Shown here: piece by piece, positions 30,970-38,773 of the stretch | Layout of the letters: the number at the start of each line of letters is the position of its first letter | Numbering within the stretch: position 1 is the stretch's first letter | Origin: Nocardioides renjunii | Lineage (GTDB): Bacteria; Actinomycetota; Actinomycetes; Propionibacteriales; Nocardioidaceae | Assembly (NCBI RefSeq): GCF_034661175.1 | Contig: NZ_CP141058.1 | Location: 2,418,001-2,482,000 of the forward strand | Reading direction: 5' to 3' | DNA: 64,000 bases | The notes under the pieces: generated by a model | Database searches by the model: none | What the model was told of the DNA's origin: nothing | Seen by the model: only the letters and a program-made list of their open reading frames with translations | Translations under genes and position numbers: made by a program

Positions 30970-31055
30970 GTCCGGGTGGCGGAATTGGCAGACGCGCTAG
31001 CTTGAGGTGCTAGTGCCCGTATTAGGGCGTGGGGGTTCAAGTCCCCCCTCGGACA
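30970..31055 (+). tRNA. tRNA-Leu, anticodon GAG
   Basis: An 86-nt class-II tRNA. Acceptor GTCCGGG pairs with CTCGGAC (31048-31054) with discriminator A. The D arm has GCG/CGC, the anticodon stem CTAGC/GCTAG encloses the loop TTGAGGT (anticodon GAG, reads CUC), a long variable arm follows, and the T arm is GGGGG-TTCAAGT-CCCCC. CCA is not encoded. Confidence 0.97.
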
Positions 31056-31060
31056 CACAG

Positions 31061-31093
31061 GAAGAACCCCAGGTCGTCGGCCTGGGGTTCTTC
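31061..31093 (+). terminator. Terminator of tRNA-Leu
   Basis: Perfect 13-bp inverted repeat (31061-31073 with 31081-31093, GAAGAACCCCAGG) with a 7-base loop, five bases after the tRNA. The 3' arm ends in TTCTTC. Confidence 0.88.
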
Positions 31094-31203
31094 GCATCCC
31101 GGACGCGTCACCCGTGGCAGGTCAGGCGCCGGGTCGCCCGACCGGGCACGGTGGGACGGACTGCGCCGCGACACCGGGGCGAGCGGGACGAGAGAGGGGC
31201 ACC

Positions 31204-31881
31204 GTGAGCCTGATCCTGCCGGTCCTCCTCCTGGGCCTGATGGCGAGCCTGTCCCCGGCGACGATCGTCGTGTCCGTCCTGGTGCTCGGCACGGCGAGGG
31301 CTCGCGTCAACGCGGCGGCGTTCCTCACCGGGTGGGTCCTCTCGCTGACCGTCGTGTTCACCGCGAGCTACGCGGTGGCGGCCTCGGGCGCCACGGAGCG
31401 CGGCGACGGACGTACGTCGGTGGCGGTGCTGGAGACCCTGCTGGGCGCGGGCCTGCTGTGGTTCGGAGCGCGGAGGTGGAGCCGGCGCGCGACCGACCCG
31501 CCGGCCTCCCCGGACCCGGCGGGGTCCTCGAGGGGGACCCAGCGGCTCGTGGGCCGGATGGCCCACCTCACGCCCCTCGGCGCCGCCACCGTCGGCGTGC
31601 TGAAGCAGCCGTGGGCGCTCACCAGCGCCGCCGCGCTGGTCGTGGTGCGTGACCAGGTGTCCCTGGTCGTGGTCGCCGTCGCCTTCGCGGTGTTCACCGT
31701 CGCCTCGACCGCCACGGTGGCGGGCATGTTCGGCTACTACGCCCGCCGTCCCGGGGAGGCGCGGGTCCGGCTGGCGATGCTGCGCGACCGGGTCGTGCGC
31801 TCCGGCCCCGCGGTGTGGACGGCGGTCGCGGTGCTGGTGGGGACGGTGCTCCTCGTCGACGGTCTGCTCGCCCTCACCTGA
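31204..31881 (+). CDS. GAP-family (LysE-like) membrane protein
   Basis: A 225-residue protein with six predicted membrane helices and a charged cytoplasmic loop (about residues 95-125). The first helix block ILPVLLLGLMASLSPATIVVSVLVLG has the N-terminal SP-A-T feature of the GAP/Sap family, which is related to LysE-type exporters. Mycobacterial members take part in exporting glycolipids, but no such genes lie here. GTG 31204 follows GAGAGGGGC. It ends in a hairpin shared with the convergent permease gene. Confidence 0.7.
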   Translation: MSLILPVLLLGLMASLSPATIVVSVLVLGTARARVNAAAFLTGWVLSLTVVFTASYAVAASGATERGDGRTSVAVLETLLGAGLLWFGARRWSRRATDPPASPDPAGSSRGTQRLVGRMAHLTPLGAATVGVLKQPWALTSAAALVVVRDQVSLVVVAVAFAVFTVASTATVAGMFGYYARRPGEARVRLAMLRDRVVRSGPAVWTAVAVLVGTVLLVDGLLALT

Positions 31882-31895
31882 GCGAGGGCGAGCAG
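31864..31895. terminator. Bidirectional terminator between convergent genes
   Basis: Perfect 12-bp stem (31864-31875 with 31884-31895, CTGCTCGCCCTC and complement) with an 8-base loop. It overlaps the 3' end of the GAP-family gene and stops short of the permease stop codon. Confidence 0.75.
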
Positions 31896-31905
31896 CTCGT
31901 ACGGC

Positions 31906-33483
31906 TCAGTCGTCGAAGGCGTGGACGACGGCGTCGTCGATCGTGTTCTTCGGGCCGGTGAACCAGCGCTTGGCCGAGACGTTCCACCAGATCGCCAGCA
32001 CGATGAGCGTGCCGATGGTGAGGACCGGCGCGTAGTTGACGCTGCTCCAGGCGAACTCGTCGCTGAACGGCACGCCGGCCGGGGTGAACGGCAGCACGAA
32101 GTAGACCGAGATGATCGCGATCTCGACCACCGCCACGAGGTTCATCCACTTGTACTTCGCGCCGTTGGTCCAGGTGCCCGCCTCGAAGGCGTCGCCGATG
32201 CGCCAGCGCAGGTAGATCGGGATCAGGAACGACAGGTAGAGCCCGATGACCGCGACGGAGACGACGGCGTAGAACGCGACCGGCACGCCACCGATGCTCT
32301 TCAGCGCGGGGAGGGTGATGATCGCGCCGATGACCGCCACGAACATGACCGCGTTGGCCGGGATCTTGGTCGTCTTGTTGACCGTGGAGAGCCACCGCGA
32401 TCCCGGGATCGCGCCGTCGCGGCTGAACGCGAACGTCATCCGTGAGGCGCTGGTCAGGCACGCCGTGGTGCAGAACAGCTGGCCGGCGGTCGAGATGAGC
32501 AGGATGAGGAAGTGCCAGCCGTCGGGCAGAGCCTGGCCGAAGATGACGTCCACGGCACCGAAGCCGTCGCTCACCCCCTGCGGGTCCTGGACGGCGAAGA
32601 GGAACGCCAGCAGGAGGACGTAGCCGCCGATGGCGGAGTAGAAGATCGAGCGCCAGATGCCCTTGGCGGCGCCCTCGGCCGCGCCCTGGGTCTCCTCGGA
32701 GAGGTGGGCCGAGGCGTCGAAGCCGGTGATCGTGTACTGCGTGAGCAGGAAGCCGAGGGGCAGCACGAGGAACCAGTAGGCGCCGCTGCTGAAGCCGGAG
32801 TTGTTGATCCGCTCGGTGAAGACGAAGTCGAGGCTCTGGTGCGTGGGCGGCACGATGATCAGCACCAGGATGACGATCGCCGCGCCGGCGACGTGCCACC
32901 ACACCGAGATGTTGTTGATGACGGCGAGCAGGTGGCCGCTGAAGATGTTGAGCACCGACGCCAGGGCGAGGATGGCGACGAAGATCAGGAAGACCCGGGT
33001 GAGCGAGTAGCCGTCGGCCCAGCTCGTGCTGATCGTGCTGATCGTCAGGTCGAGGAAGGTGGCCGCGCCGTAGGCGACGCTGGCCGTCACCGCGAGCAGC
33101 CCGATGAGGTTGAGCCACCCGGTGAAGAAGCCGGCGGCCGGACCACCGAGCTTGGCGGCCCACCAGTAGATGCCGCCGGACGTGGGATAGGCCGACACGA
33201 GCTCGCTGAGGGTGAAGCCGATGATGAGGATGAACGCCGAGATGATCGGCCAGCCCCACGAGATGGCGATGGGCCCGCCGTTGTTCCAGGCCTGCCCGAA
33301 GGTGGTGAAGCAGCCGGCCAGGATCGAGATGATCGAGAACGAGATGGCGAAGTTGGAGAAGCTCGACCAGCTGCGGCTCAGCTCCTGCGAGTACCCCAGC
33401 TTCGCGAGGTGCTTCTCGTCATCGGTCAGCTCGCGTTCGCGCGAGGACTCTCCAGCGGATCCAGCGGTCTCTGCAGCGGACAT
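31906..33483 (-). CDS. APC-family amino acid/amine permease
   Basis: A 525-residue, 12-helix permease of the APC superfamily, closest to the GABA/choline/polyamine permease subgroup (SFSIISILAGCFTTFGQAWNNGGP, SAYPTSGGIYWWAAKLGG, TGFDASAHLSEET). The charged N terminus precedes LAKLGYSQEL, typical of the subgroup. ATG 33483 has GAGAGGTG upstream. A promoter TTTACG-N17-TACGGT (33519-33547) drives it. It is divergent from the FadR-type regulator and the gamma-glutamylation genes, so it probably imports their substrate (inference). Confidence 0.88.
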   Translation of the reverse strand: MSAAETAGSAGESSRERELTDDEKHLAKLGYSQELSRSWSSFSNFAISFSIISILAGCFTTFGQAWNNGGPIAISWGWPIISAFILIIGFTLSELVSAYPTSGGIYWWAAKLGGPAAGFFTGWLNLIGLLAVTASVAYGAATFLDLTISTISTSWADGYSLTRVFLIFVAILALASVLNIFSGHLLAVINNISVWWHVAGAAIVILVLIIVPPTHQSLDFVFTERINNSGFSSGAYWFLVLPLGFLLTQYTITGFDASAHLSEETQGAAEGAAKGIWRSIFYSAIGGYVLLLAFLFAVQDPQGVSDGFGAVDVIFGQALPDGWHFLILLISTAGQLFCTTACLTSASRMTFAFSRDGAIPGSRWLSTVNKTTKIPANAVMFVAVIGAIITLPALKSIGGVPVAFYAVVSVAVIGLYLSFLIPIYLRWRIGDAFEAGTWTNGAKYKWMNLVAVVEIAIISVYFVLPFTPAGVPFSDEFAWSSVNYAPVLTIGTLIVLAIWWNVSAKRWFTGPKNTIDDAVVHAFDD

Positions 33484-33518
33484 GGGCACACCTCTCGGGG
33501 CGTCAGTGGGTGTTCGGC

Positions 33519-33610
33519 ACCGTAGACCCGCCCGCAGGGGCCGTAAAGGGTCCGAGCAGAAATTGGTCTGAACTCTGACCATTGACGTGTGGCCCTGCCG
33601 TGCACAGACT
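33519..33610. promoter_or_regulatory. Divergent permease/regulator promoter region with a GntR-type operator
   Basis: Minus strand: TTTACG (33542-33547) and TACGGT (33519-33524), spacer 17, for the permease. Plus strand: TTGACG (33582-33587) and CAGACT (33605-33610), spacer 17, with the regulator's ATG seven bases later. Between them lies TGGTC-N8-GACCA (33564-33568 with 33577-33581), an inverted repeat resembling FadR/PdhR-type TTGGT...ACCAA operators. A bound regulator would touch the regulator's own -35 and lie just above the permease -35. Confidence 0.75.
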
Positions 33611-33617
33611 GGCCCGC

Positions 33618-34352
33618 ATGACGGCCCAGCCCCACGAGCACCTCACGGACGCGGTGCTCCGGCCGGTGCGCGGCCACCACGCCTTCGAGGGATGCGTGGA
33701 GCAGCTGGCGACCGCGATCCGCCTCGGGGTCTACCCCGTCGGCAGTCTCCTCCCGCCCGAGCGCGAGCTCGCCGAGCGGCTCGCCGTGAGCCGGGCCACC
33801 CTGCGCGAGGCGATCGCCGCCCTGCGACAGGCGGGGCTGGTCGAGACCAGGCGCGGCCGCGGTGGCGGGTCCACCGTCACGTCGCAGGCCCGCGCCCGGT
33901 TCCGCGGCGGGTTGTCGCGGCTGTCCGCCGCCACGAAGTCGGAGTGGCTCGACGCGCTCGAGTTCCGGCGGGTCGTCGAGCCCGGAGCCGCCCACCTCGC
34001 CGCGAGCCACGCGCTCGCCGATACCGACCGCGACCGCCTCGCCGCCACGGAGGCCGCCGTCCACGACGCGTCCGGCAAGCGCGCGCACCGGCAGGCCGAC
34101 TCGCGGCTGCACCTGACCATCGCCGCGCTCAGCGGCTCGGCGCGGCTGCAGGAGGCAGTCACCTCGGTGCAGTCCACCCTCGACTCCATGCTGGGGGCGA
34201 TCCCCTCGCTCGAGCCCAACATCGGCCACTCGCACCGCCAGCACCGCCTGATCTGCACGGCCATCCTCGGTGGGCGCCCCGACCGGGCCCGCACGGTGAT
34301 GGAGGACCACTGCGACGACACGGCGGCGCTGCTGCGCGGCCTGCTCGTCTGA
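33618..34352 (+). CDS. FadR-type GntR regulator with FCD domain
   Basis: A 244-residue regulator: a winged helix (LPPERELAERLAVSRATLREAIAALRQAGLVETRRGRGG) at about residues 45-85 and an FCD ligand domain with metal-type residues (EFRRVVEPGAA, DSRLHLTIAAL, HSHRQHRLI). It probably controls the divergent permease and the downstream catabolic genes and responds to a pathway intermediate (inference). ATG 33618 lies seven bases after CAGACT, so the mRNA is probably leaderless. Confidence 0.9.
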   Translation: MTAQPHEHLTDAVLRPVRGHHAFEGCVEQLATAIRLGVYPVGSLLPPERELAERLAVSRATLREAIAALRQAGLVETRRGRGGGSTVTSQARARFRGGLSRLSAATKSEWLDALEFRRVVEPGAAHLAASHALADTDRDRLAATEAAVHDASGKRAHRQADSRLHLTIAALSGSARLQEAVTSVQSTLDSMLGAIPSLEPNIGHSHRQHRLICTAILGGRPDRARTVMEDHCDDTAALLRGLLV

Positions 34353-34402
34353 CCACGACCGAGCCCGACACCCCGGACCCACCCGGAGACCCAGGAGCCA
34401 CC

Positions 34403-35770
34403 GTGAGCACCCGCAACGACCGCCACCTCACCATGGAGGGACTGTGCCAGCGCATCGACGCCGGCGAGGTCGACACCGTGGTCCTCGCCTTCACCGACAT
34501 GCAGGGACGGCTGCAGGGCAAGCGCCTGCACGGGCAGTACTTCGTCGACCACGTCGTCGGCCACGGCACCGAGGGCTGCAACTACCTGCTGGCGGTCGAC
34601 GTCGACATGAACACCGTCGACGGCTACGCCATGACGTCGTGGGAGCAGGGCTACGGCGACATGGAGTTCGTCATGGACGAGCGGACGATCCGCCTGCTGC
34701 CGTGGCTGCCGGCCACGGCGATGGTGCAGTGCGACCTCGAGTGGGCCGACCACCGCCCGGTCGCCGCCAGCCCCCGGGCGATCCTCCAGGCCCAGCTCGA
34801 CCGCCTCGCCGAGCGCGGCCTCGTCGCGATGGCCGGCACGGAGCTGGAGCTCGTCGTCTACGAGGACACCTACGAGGAGGCCTGGCGCAAGGGCTACCGC
34901 GACCTCGTGCCCGCCAACCAGTACAACGTCGACTACTCCATCCTCGGCACCTCACGGGTGGAGCCGCTGCTGCGCGACATCCGCAACCACATGTACGCCG
35001 CGGGCATGGACGTCGAGGGCGCCAAGGGCGAGTGCAACCTCGGGCAGCACGAGATCGGGTTCCTCTTCAACGACGCCCTCACCACGGCCGACAACCACGT
35101 GGTCTACAAGAACGGCGCCAAGGAGATCGCCGCGCTGCACGGCAAGTCGGTGACCTTCATGGCCAAGCCCAACCAGCGCGAGGGCAGCTCGTGCCACATC
35201 CACCTGTCGCTGCGGGGCGAGGACGGCGACCTCGTCTTCTGGGACGAGGACACCGGCGCGCGCACGCCGCTCTACGACCGCTTCATCGCCGGGGTGCTGG
35301 CGACGGCGGCCGACTTCACGTTGTTCTTCGCGCCCAACATCAACTCCTACAAGCGGTTCGCCGACGGGTCCTTCGCCCCCACCACGATCGGCTGGGGCAC
35401 GGACAACCGCACCTGCGCCGTACGGCTGGTCGGCCGCGGCGCCGGGGCCCGGATGGAGAACCGCATCCCCGGCGCCGACGCCAACCCCTACCTCGCGCTC
35501 GCCGCGATGATCGCCGGCGGGCTGCACGGCATCGACGAGGAGCTCGAGCTGGAGCCGGAGCTGACCGGCAACGCGTACGCCTCGGACAAGCCGCGCGTGC
35601 CCCACACGATGGCCGGGGCCCGCGAGCTGTTCCACTCCTCCGCGGTCGTGCGCGAGGCGCTGGGCGACGAGGTCGTGGACCACTACGCCAACATGGCCGA
35701 CGTCGAGATGGCGGCCTACGACGCGGCGGTCACCGACTGGGAGCTCGCCCGTGGGTTCGAGCGGCTCTGA
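34403..35770 (+). CDS. Glutamine-synthetase-like gamma-glutamylamide ligase
   Basis: A 455-residue GS-like enzyme. The beta-grasp N-terminal domain (VLAFTDMQGRLQGKRLHG) and catalytic barrel are complete: GECNLGQHEIGF, KPNQREGSSCHIHLSL (metal His), NSYKRF and MENRIPGADANPYLALA. It lacks the adenylylation NLYDLP loop of true GlnA. Together with the aldehyde dehydrogenase and C26 hydrolase it fits the PuuA/GlnA3/GlnA4/IpuC group, which attach glutamate to an amine with ATP. GTG 34403 follows CCAGGAG. The amine is not readable from sequence. Confidence 0.88.
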   Translation: MSTRNDRHLTMEGLCQRIDAGEVDTVVLAFTDMQGRLQGKRLHGQYFVDHVVGHGTEGCNYLLAVDVDMNTVDGYAMTSWEQGYGDMEFVMDERTIRLLPWLPATAMVQCDLEWADHRPVAASPRAILQAQLDRLAERGLVAMAGTELELVVYEDTYEEAWRKGYRDLVPANQYNVDYSILGTSRVEPLLRDIRNHMYAAGMDVEGAKGECNLGQHEIGFLFNDALTTADNHVVYKNGAKEIAALHGKSVTFMAKPNQREGSSCHIHLSLRGEDGDLVFWDEDTGARTPLYDRFIAGVLATAADFTLFFAPNINSYKRFADGSFAPTTIGWGTDNRTCAVRLVGRGAGARMENRIPGADANPYLALAAMIAGGLHGIDEELELEPELTGNAYASDKPRVPHTMAGARELFHSSAVVREALGDEVVDHYANMADVEMAAYDAAVTDWELARGFERL

Positions 35771-35803
35771 CCGACGCTGTGAGTGACGTGGAGAGAGGCT
35801 GAG

Positions 35804-37156
35804 ATGAGCACCCTGATCAACCCGACGACCGGCGCGGAGCTCGACTCCTCGCCGGCCTCGGCCTCCCTCGAGGAGGCCGACGCCGTCATCGAGCGGGCGC
35901 ACGATGCCTTCCCCGGCTGGCGCGACGTCGCGCCGGGCGAGCGCGCACGGCTCCTGCGCGCCTTCGCCGCCGTGGTGGACGAGCACCTCGAGGAGCTCGC
36001 GCAGCTGGAGGTCCTCAACGCCGGGCACACCGTGGGCAACGCGCGGTGGGAGGCCGGCAACGTCCGGGACTGCCTGAACTACTACTCCGCGGCGCCCGAG
36101 CGGCTCTTCGGTCGGCAGATCCCCGTCGCCGGAGGCACGGACGTCACCTTCCACGAGCCCCTCGGCGTCGTCGGCATCATCGTGCCGTGGAACTTCCCGA
36201 TGCCGATCGCGGCCTGGGGCTTTGCCCCCGCGCTGGCGGCCGGCAACACGGTGGTCCTCAAGCCCGCCGAGCTCACGCCTCTCACCGCGATCCGCATCGG
36301 TGAGCTGGCACTGGAGGCGGGCCTGCCCCCGGGCGTCCTCAACGTCGTCCCGGGCAGGGGCTCGGTCGTCGGCGAGCGCTTCGTCACCCACCCGCTGGTG
36401 CGCAAGGTCTGCTTCACCGGGTCCACCGCCGTGGGCAAGAAGATCATGGCCGGCTGCGCCGACCAGGTGAAGCGGGTGACCCTCGAGCTCGGCGGCAAGA
36501 GCGCCAACATCATCTTCGCCGACACCGACGTCGCCGCCGCGGCGGCCAGCGCGCCCTACGCCGTGTTCGACAACGCGGGACAGGACTGCTGCGCGCGCTC
36601 GCGGATCCTCGTGCAGCGCTCGGCCTACGACGAGTTCGTCGGTCGCCTCGAGACCGCGGTCCGAGCACTGAGGGTGCTCGACCCCGCCGACGAGCAGAGC
36701 GAGATGGGTCCCCTGGTCTCCGCCGCCCAGCGCGACACCGTCCAGGCCTACGTCGACGGCGCCACCGTCGCGTTCACGGGGACCGCCCCGGACGGTCCGG
36801 GCTGGTGGCTGCCGCCGACGGTGGTCGAGTCGCGCGACACGAGCGAGCCGGTGTGGCGCGAGGAGGTCTTCGGCCCCGTGGTCGCGGTGAGGGCGTTCGA
36901 CGACGAGGACGAGGCCGTGGCGCTGGCCAACGACACCGACTACGGCCTCTCCGGCTCGATCTTCACCTCCGACGTCGGCCGCGCCCTGCGCGTGGCGCGC
37001 CGCGTCGAGGCCGGCAACCTCTCGGTCAACAGCCACTCCTCGGTGCGCTACTGGACGCCGTTCGGCGGCTACAAGCAGTCCGGCCTCGGCCGCGAGCTCG
37101 GACCGGACGCGCCGAACGCGTTCACCGAGGAGAAGAACGTCTTCATCGCCCACTGA
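35804..37156 (+). CDS. NAD-dependent aldehyde dehydrogenase (PuuC-like role)
   Basis: A 450-residue ALDH, slightly shorter than average at the N terminus. IVPWNFPMP, KPAELTPLTA, the GSTAVGKK NAD loop, the general-base Glu in TLELGGKSA and the nucleophile in NAGQDCCARSR are in place. ATG 35804 follows GAGAGAGG, 33 bases after the ligase. In a gamma-glutamyl pathway it would oxidise a gamma-glutamyl aminoaldehyde to the acid. Confidence 0.92.
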   Translation: MSTLINPTTGAELDSSPASASLEEADAVIERAHDAFPGWRDVAPGERARLLRAFAAVVDEHLEELAQLEVLNAGHTVGNARWEAGNVRDCLNYYSAAPERLFGRQIPVAGGTDVTFHEPLGVVGIIVPWNFPMPIAAWGFAPALAAGNTVVLKPAELTPLTAIRIGELALEAGLPPGVLNVVPGRGSVVGERFVTHPLVRKVCFTGSTAVGKKIMAGCADQVKRVTLELGGKSANIIFADTDVAAAAASAPYAVFDNAGQDCCARSRILVQRSAYDEFVGRLETAVRALRVLDPADEQSEMGPLVSAAQRDTVQAYVDGATVAFTGTAPDGPGWWLPPTVVESRDTSEPVWREEVFGPVVAVRAFDDEDEAVALANDTDYGLSGSIFTSDVGRALRVARRVEAGNLSVNSHSSVRYWTPFGGYKQSGLGRELGPDAPNAFTEEKNVFIAH

Positions 37157-37218
37157 GCAGCCGCACCGGCGGCTCCACGACCGGCTCCCCCGCCGGCCCA
37201 CACTGAAAGGCACAGGAC

Positions 37219-37998
37219 ATGGCAGGACGCATCGAGGGCCGTACGGCGGTCGTCACCGGCGGTTGCAGCGGCATCGGGCTCGCGACCGTGCGCCGCTTCG
37301 TCGAGGAGGGCGCGCGGGTCGTGATCGGCGACATCGACGACGCCACCGGCGAGTCGCTGGTGGCGGAGCTCGGCGGCCCCGACGTGGCGACGTACGTCCA
37401 CGTCGACGTGACGTCCAAGGACGAGGTGGACGCGCTTTTCCGCACTGCCCAGGACACCTACGGATCGGTCGACATCGCGTTCAACAACGCCGGCATCTCG
37501 CCGCCCGAGGACGACTCGATCCTCGACACCGACCTCGAGGCCTGGCGCCGAGTGCAGGAGGTCAACCTCACCAGCGTCTACCTGTGCTGCAAGGCAGCGC
37601 TGCCCTACATGCTCGAGCAGGGCCGCGGCTCGATCATCAACACGGCCTCGTTCGTGGCCGTGATGGGCGCGGCGACCTCGCAGATCTCCTACTCCGCGTC
37701 GAAGGGCGGCGTGCTGTCGATGTCGCGCGAGCTCGGGGTGCAGTTCGCCCGCCAGGGCGTGCGGGTCAACGCCCTGTGCCCCGGACCGGTGAACACCCCG
37801 CTGCTCAAGGAGCTGTTCGCCAGCGACGCCGAGCGCGCGGCCCGGCGGCTGGTCCACGTGCCGATGGGCCGGTTCGGCGAGCCCGAGGAGATGGCCAACG
37901 CCGTGCTCTTCCTCGCCTCCGACGAGTCGAGCTTCATGACCGCCAACACCTTCCTCGTCGACGGCGGCATCTCCGGCGCCTACGTCACGCCGCTGTGA
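37219..37998 (+). CDS. Short-chain dehydrogenase/reductase
   Basis: A 259-residue classical SDR: TGGCSGIG cofactor loop, DIDD (Asp after beta-2, favouring NAD), NNAG, catalytic Ser in NTASF and YSASK. C-terminal DGGISGAY is typical. The likely role is oxidation of an alcohol to the aldehyde used by the ALDH upstream. Its place between the ALDH and the hydrolase is where other gamma-glutamyl pathways have an FAD amine oxidase. An AAAGG ribosome-binding site precedes ATG 37219. Confidence 0.9.
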   Translation: MAGRIEGRTAVVTGGCSGIGLATVRRFVEEGARVVIGDIDDATGESLVAELGGPDVATYVHVDVTSKDEVDALFRTAQDTYGSVDIAFNNAGISPPEDDSILDTDLEAWRRVQEVNLTSVYLCCKAALPYMLEQGRGSIINTASFVAVMGAATSQISYSASKGGVLSMSRELGVQFARQGVRVNALCPGPVNTPLLKELFASDAERAARRLVHVPMGRFGEPEEMANAVLFLASDESSFMTANTFLVDGGISGAYVTPL

Positions 37999-38008
37999 GG
38001 ACGGGTTC

Positions 38009-38719
38009 GTGGACGCACCGCTCATCGGCCTGACGACCTACCGCCAGCGGGCGGCCTGGGGCGTCTGGGACGCGCGCGCCGACCTCCTGCCCACGGAGTA
38101 CGCCGCCTCGGTCGAGGCGGCGGGCGGCGTGCCGCTGCTCCTGCCGCCCGTCGCCGCGCCGGGCGCCGCGGCGCGGGTGGTGGCCCGCATCGACGCCCTC
38201 GTCGTGTCCGGCGGAGCCGACGTCGACCCCGCGGCATACGGGGCTGAGCCCCACCCGGAGACGGCGGCGTGGCAGCCAGACCGGGACGAGTGGGAGCTCT
38301 CCCTGCTGACGGCGGCCGCCGAGGTGGGCCTCCCGGTCCTCGGCATCTGCCGGGGCATGCAGCTGATGGCCGTGCACGCCGGCGGCACGCTCGACCAGCA
38401 CACGCCCGACCTCGTCGGGCACGCGCAGCACTCCCCCGGCGGCGACGCCTACGGATCGATCGAGGTGCGCACGGCGGAGGGGTCGCGGCTCGCCGGCCTG
38501 GTCGGGGCGACGGCCGAGGTCAGCTGCCACCACCACCAGTCCGTGGCCACCCACCCGGGCTTCACGGCCGTCGCGCGCGCCGAGGACGGCACGCTCGAGG
38601 CGATGGAGGCCACCGGCGACCGCTACTGCCTCGCCGTGCAGTGGCACCCGGAGACGCGGCTCGAGATCGGCCTGATGGCCGGGCTGGTGGCCGCCGCGCG
38701 GGAGCACGCGGCGTCCTGA
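38009..38719 (+). CDS. Gamma-glutamyl-gamma-aminobutyrate hydrolase family (C26) protein
   Basis: A 236-residue class-I glutamine-amidotransferase-like hydrolase. The nucleophile is in LGICRGMQL (Cys about residue 115), and the partner His and Glu are in VQWHPETR. DALVVSGGADVDPAAYG is the family's substrate loop. It would release glutamate from the gamma-glutamyl product. GTG 38009 starts ten bases after the SDR. It is the last gene of the catabolic set. Confidence 0.92.
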   Translation: MDAPLIGLTTYRQRAAWGVWDARADLLPTEYAASVEAAGGVPLLLPPVAAPGAAARVVARIDALVVSGGADVDPAAYGAEPHPETAAWQPDRDEWELSLLTAAAEVGLPVLGICRGMQLMAVHAGGTLDQHTPDLVGHAQHSPGGDAYGSIEVRTAEGSRLAGLVGATAEVSCHHHQSVATHPGFTAVARAEDGTLEAMEATGDRYCLAVQWHPETRLEIGLMAGLVAAAREHAAS

Positions 38720-38761
38720 GCGACGTGCGGACGACGCGCGGACGCCCGCCGCGCCCGGCGG

Positions 38762-38767
38762 TACGGT
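38762..38767 (+). promoter_or_regulatory. -10 box of rpoN (leaderless)
   Basis: TACGGT lies six bases before the GTG of rpoN, the same layout as many housekeeping genes here. It suggests that sigma-54 itself is made from a sigma-70-type promoter, separate from the upstream catabolic operon, which ends at 38719. Confidence 0.65.
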
Positions 38768-38773
38768 CGGCAG

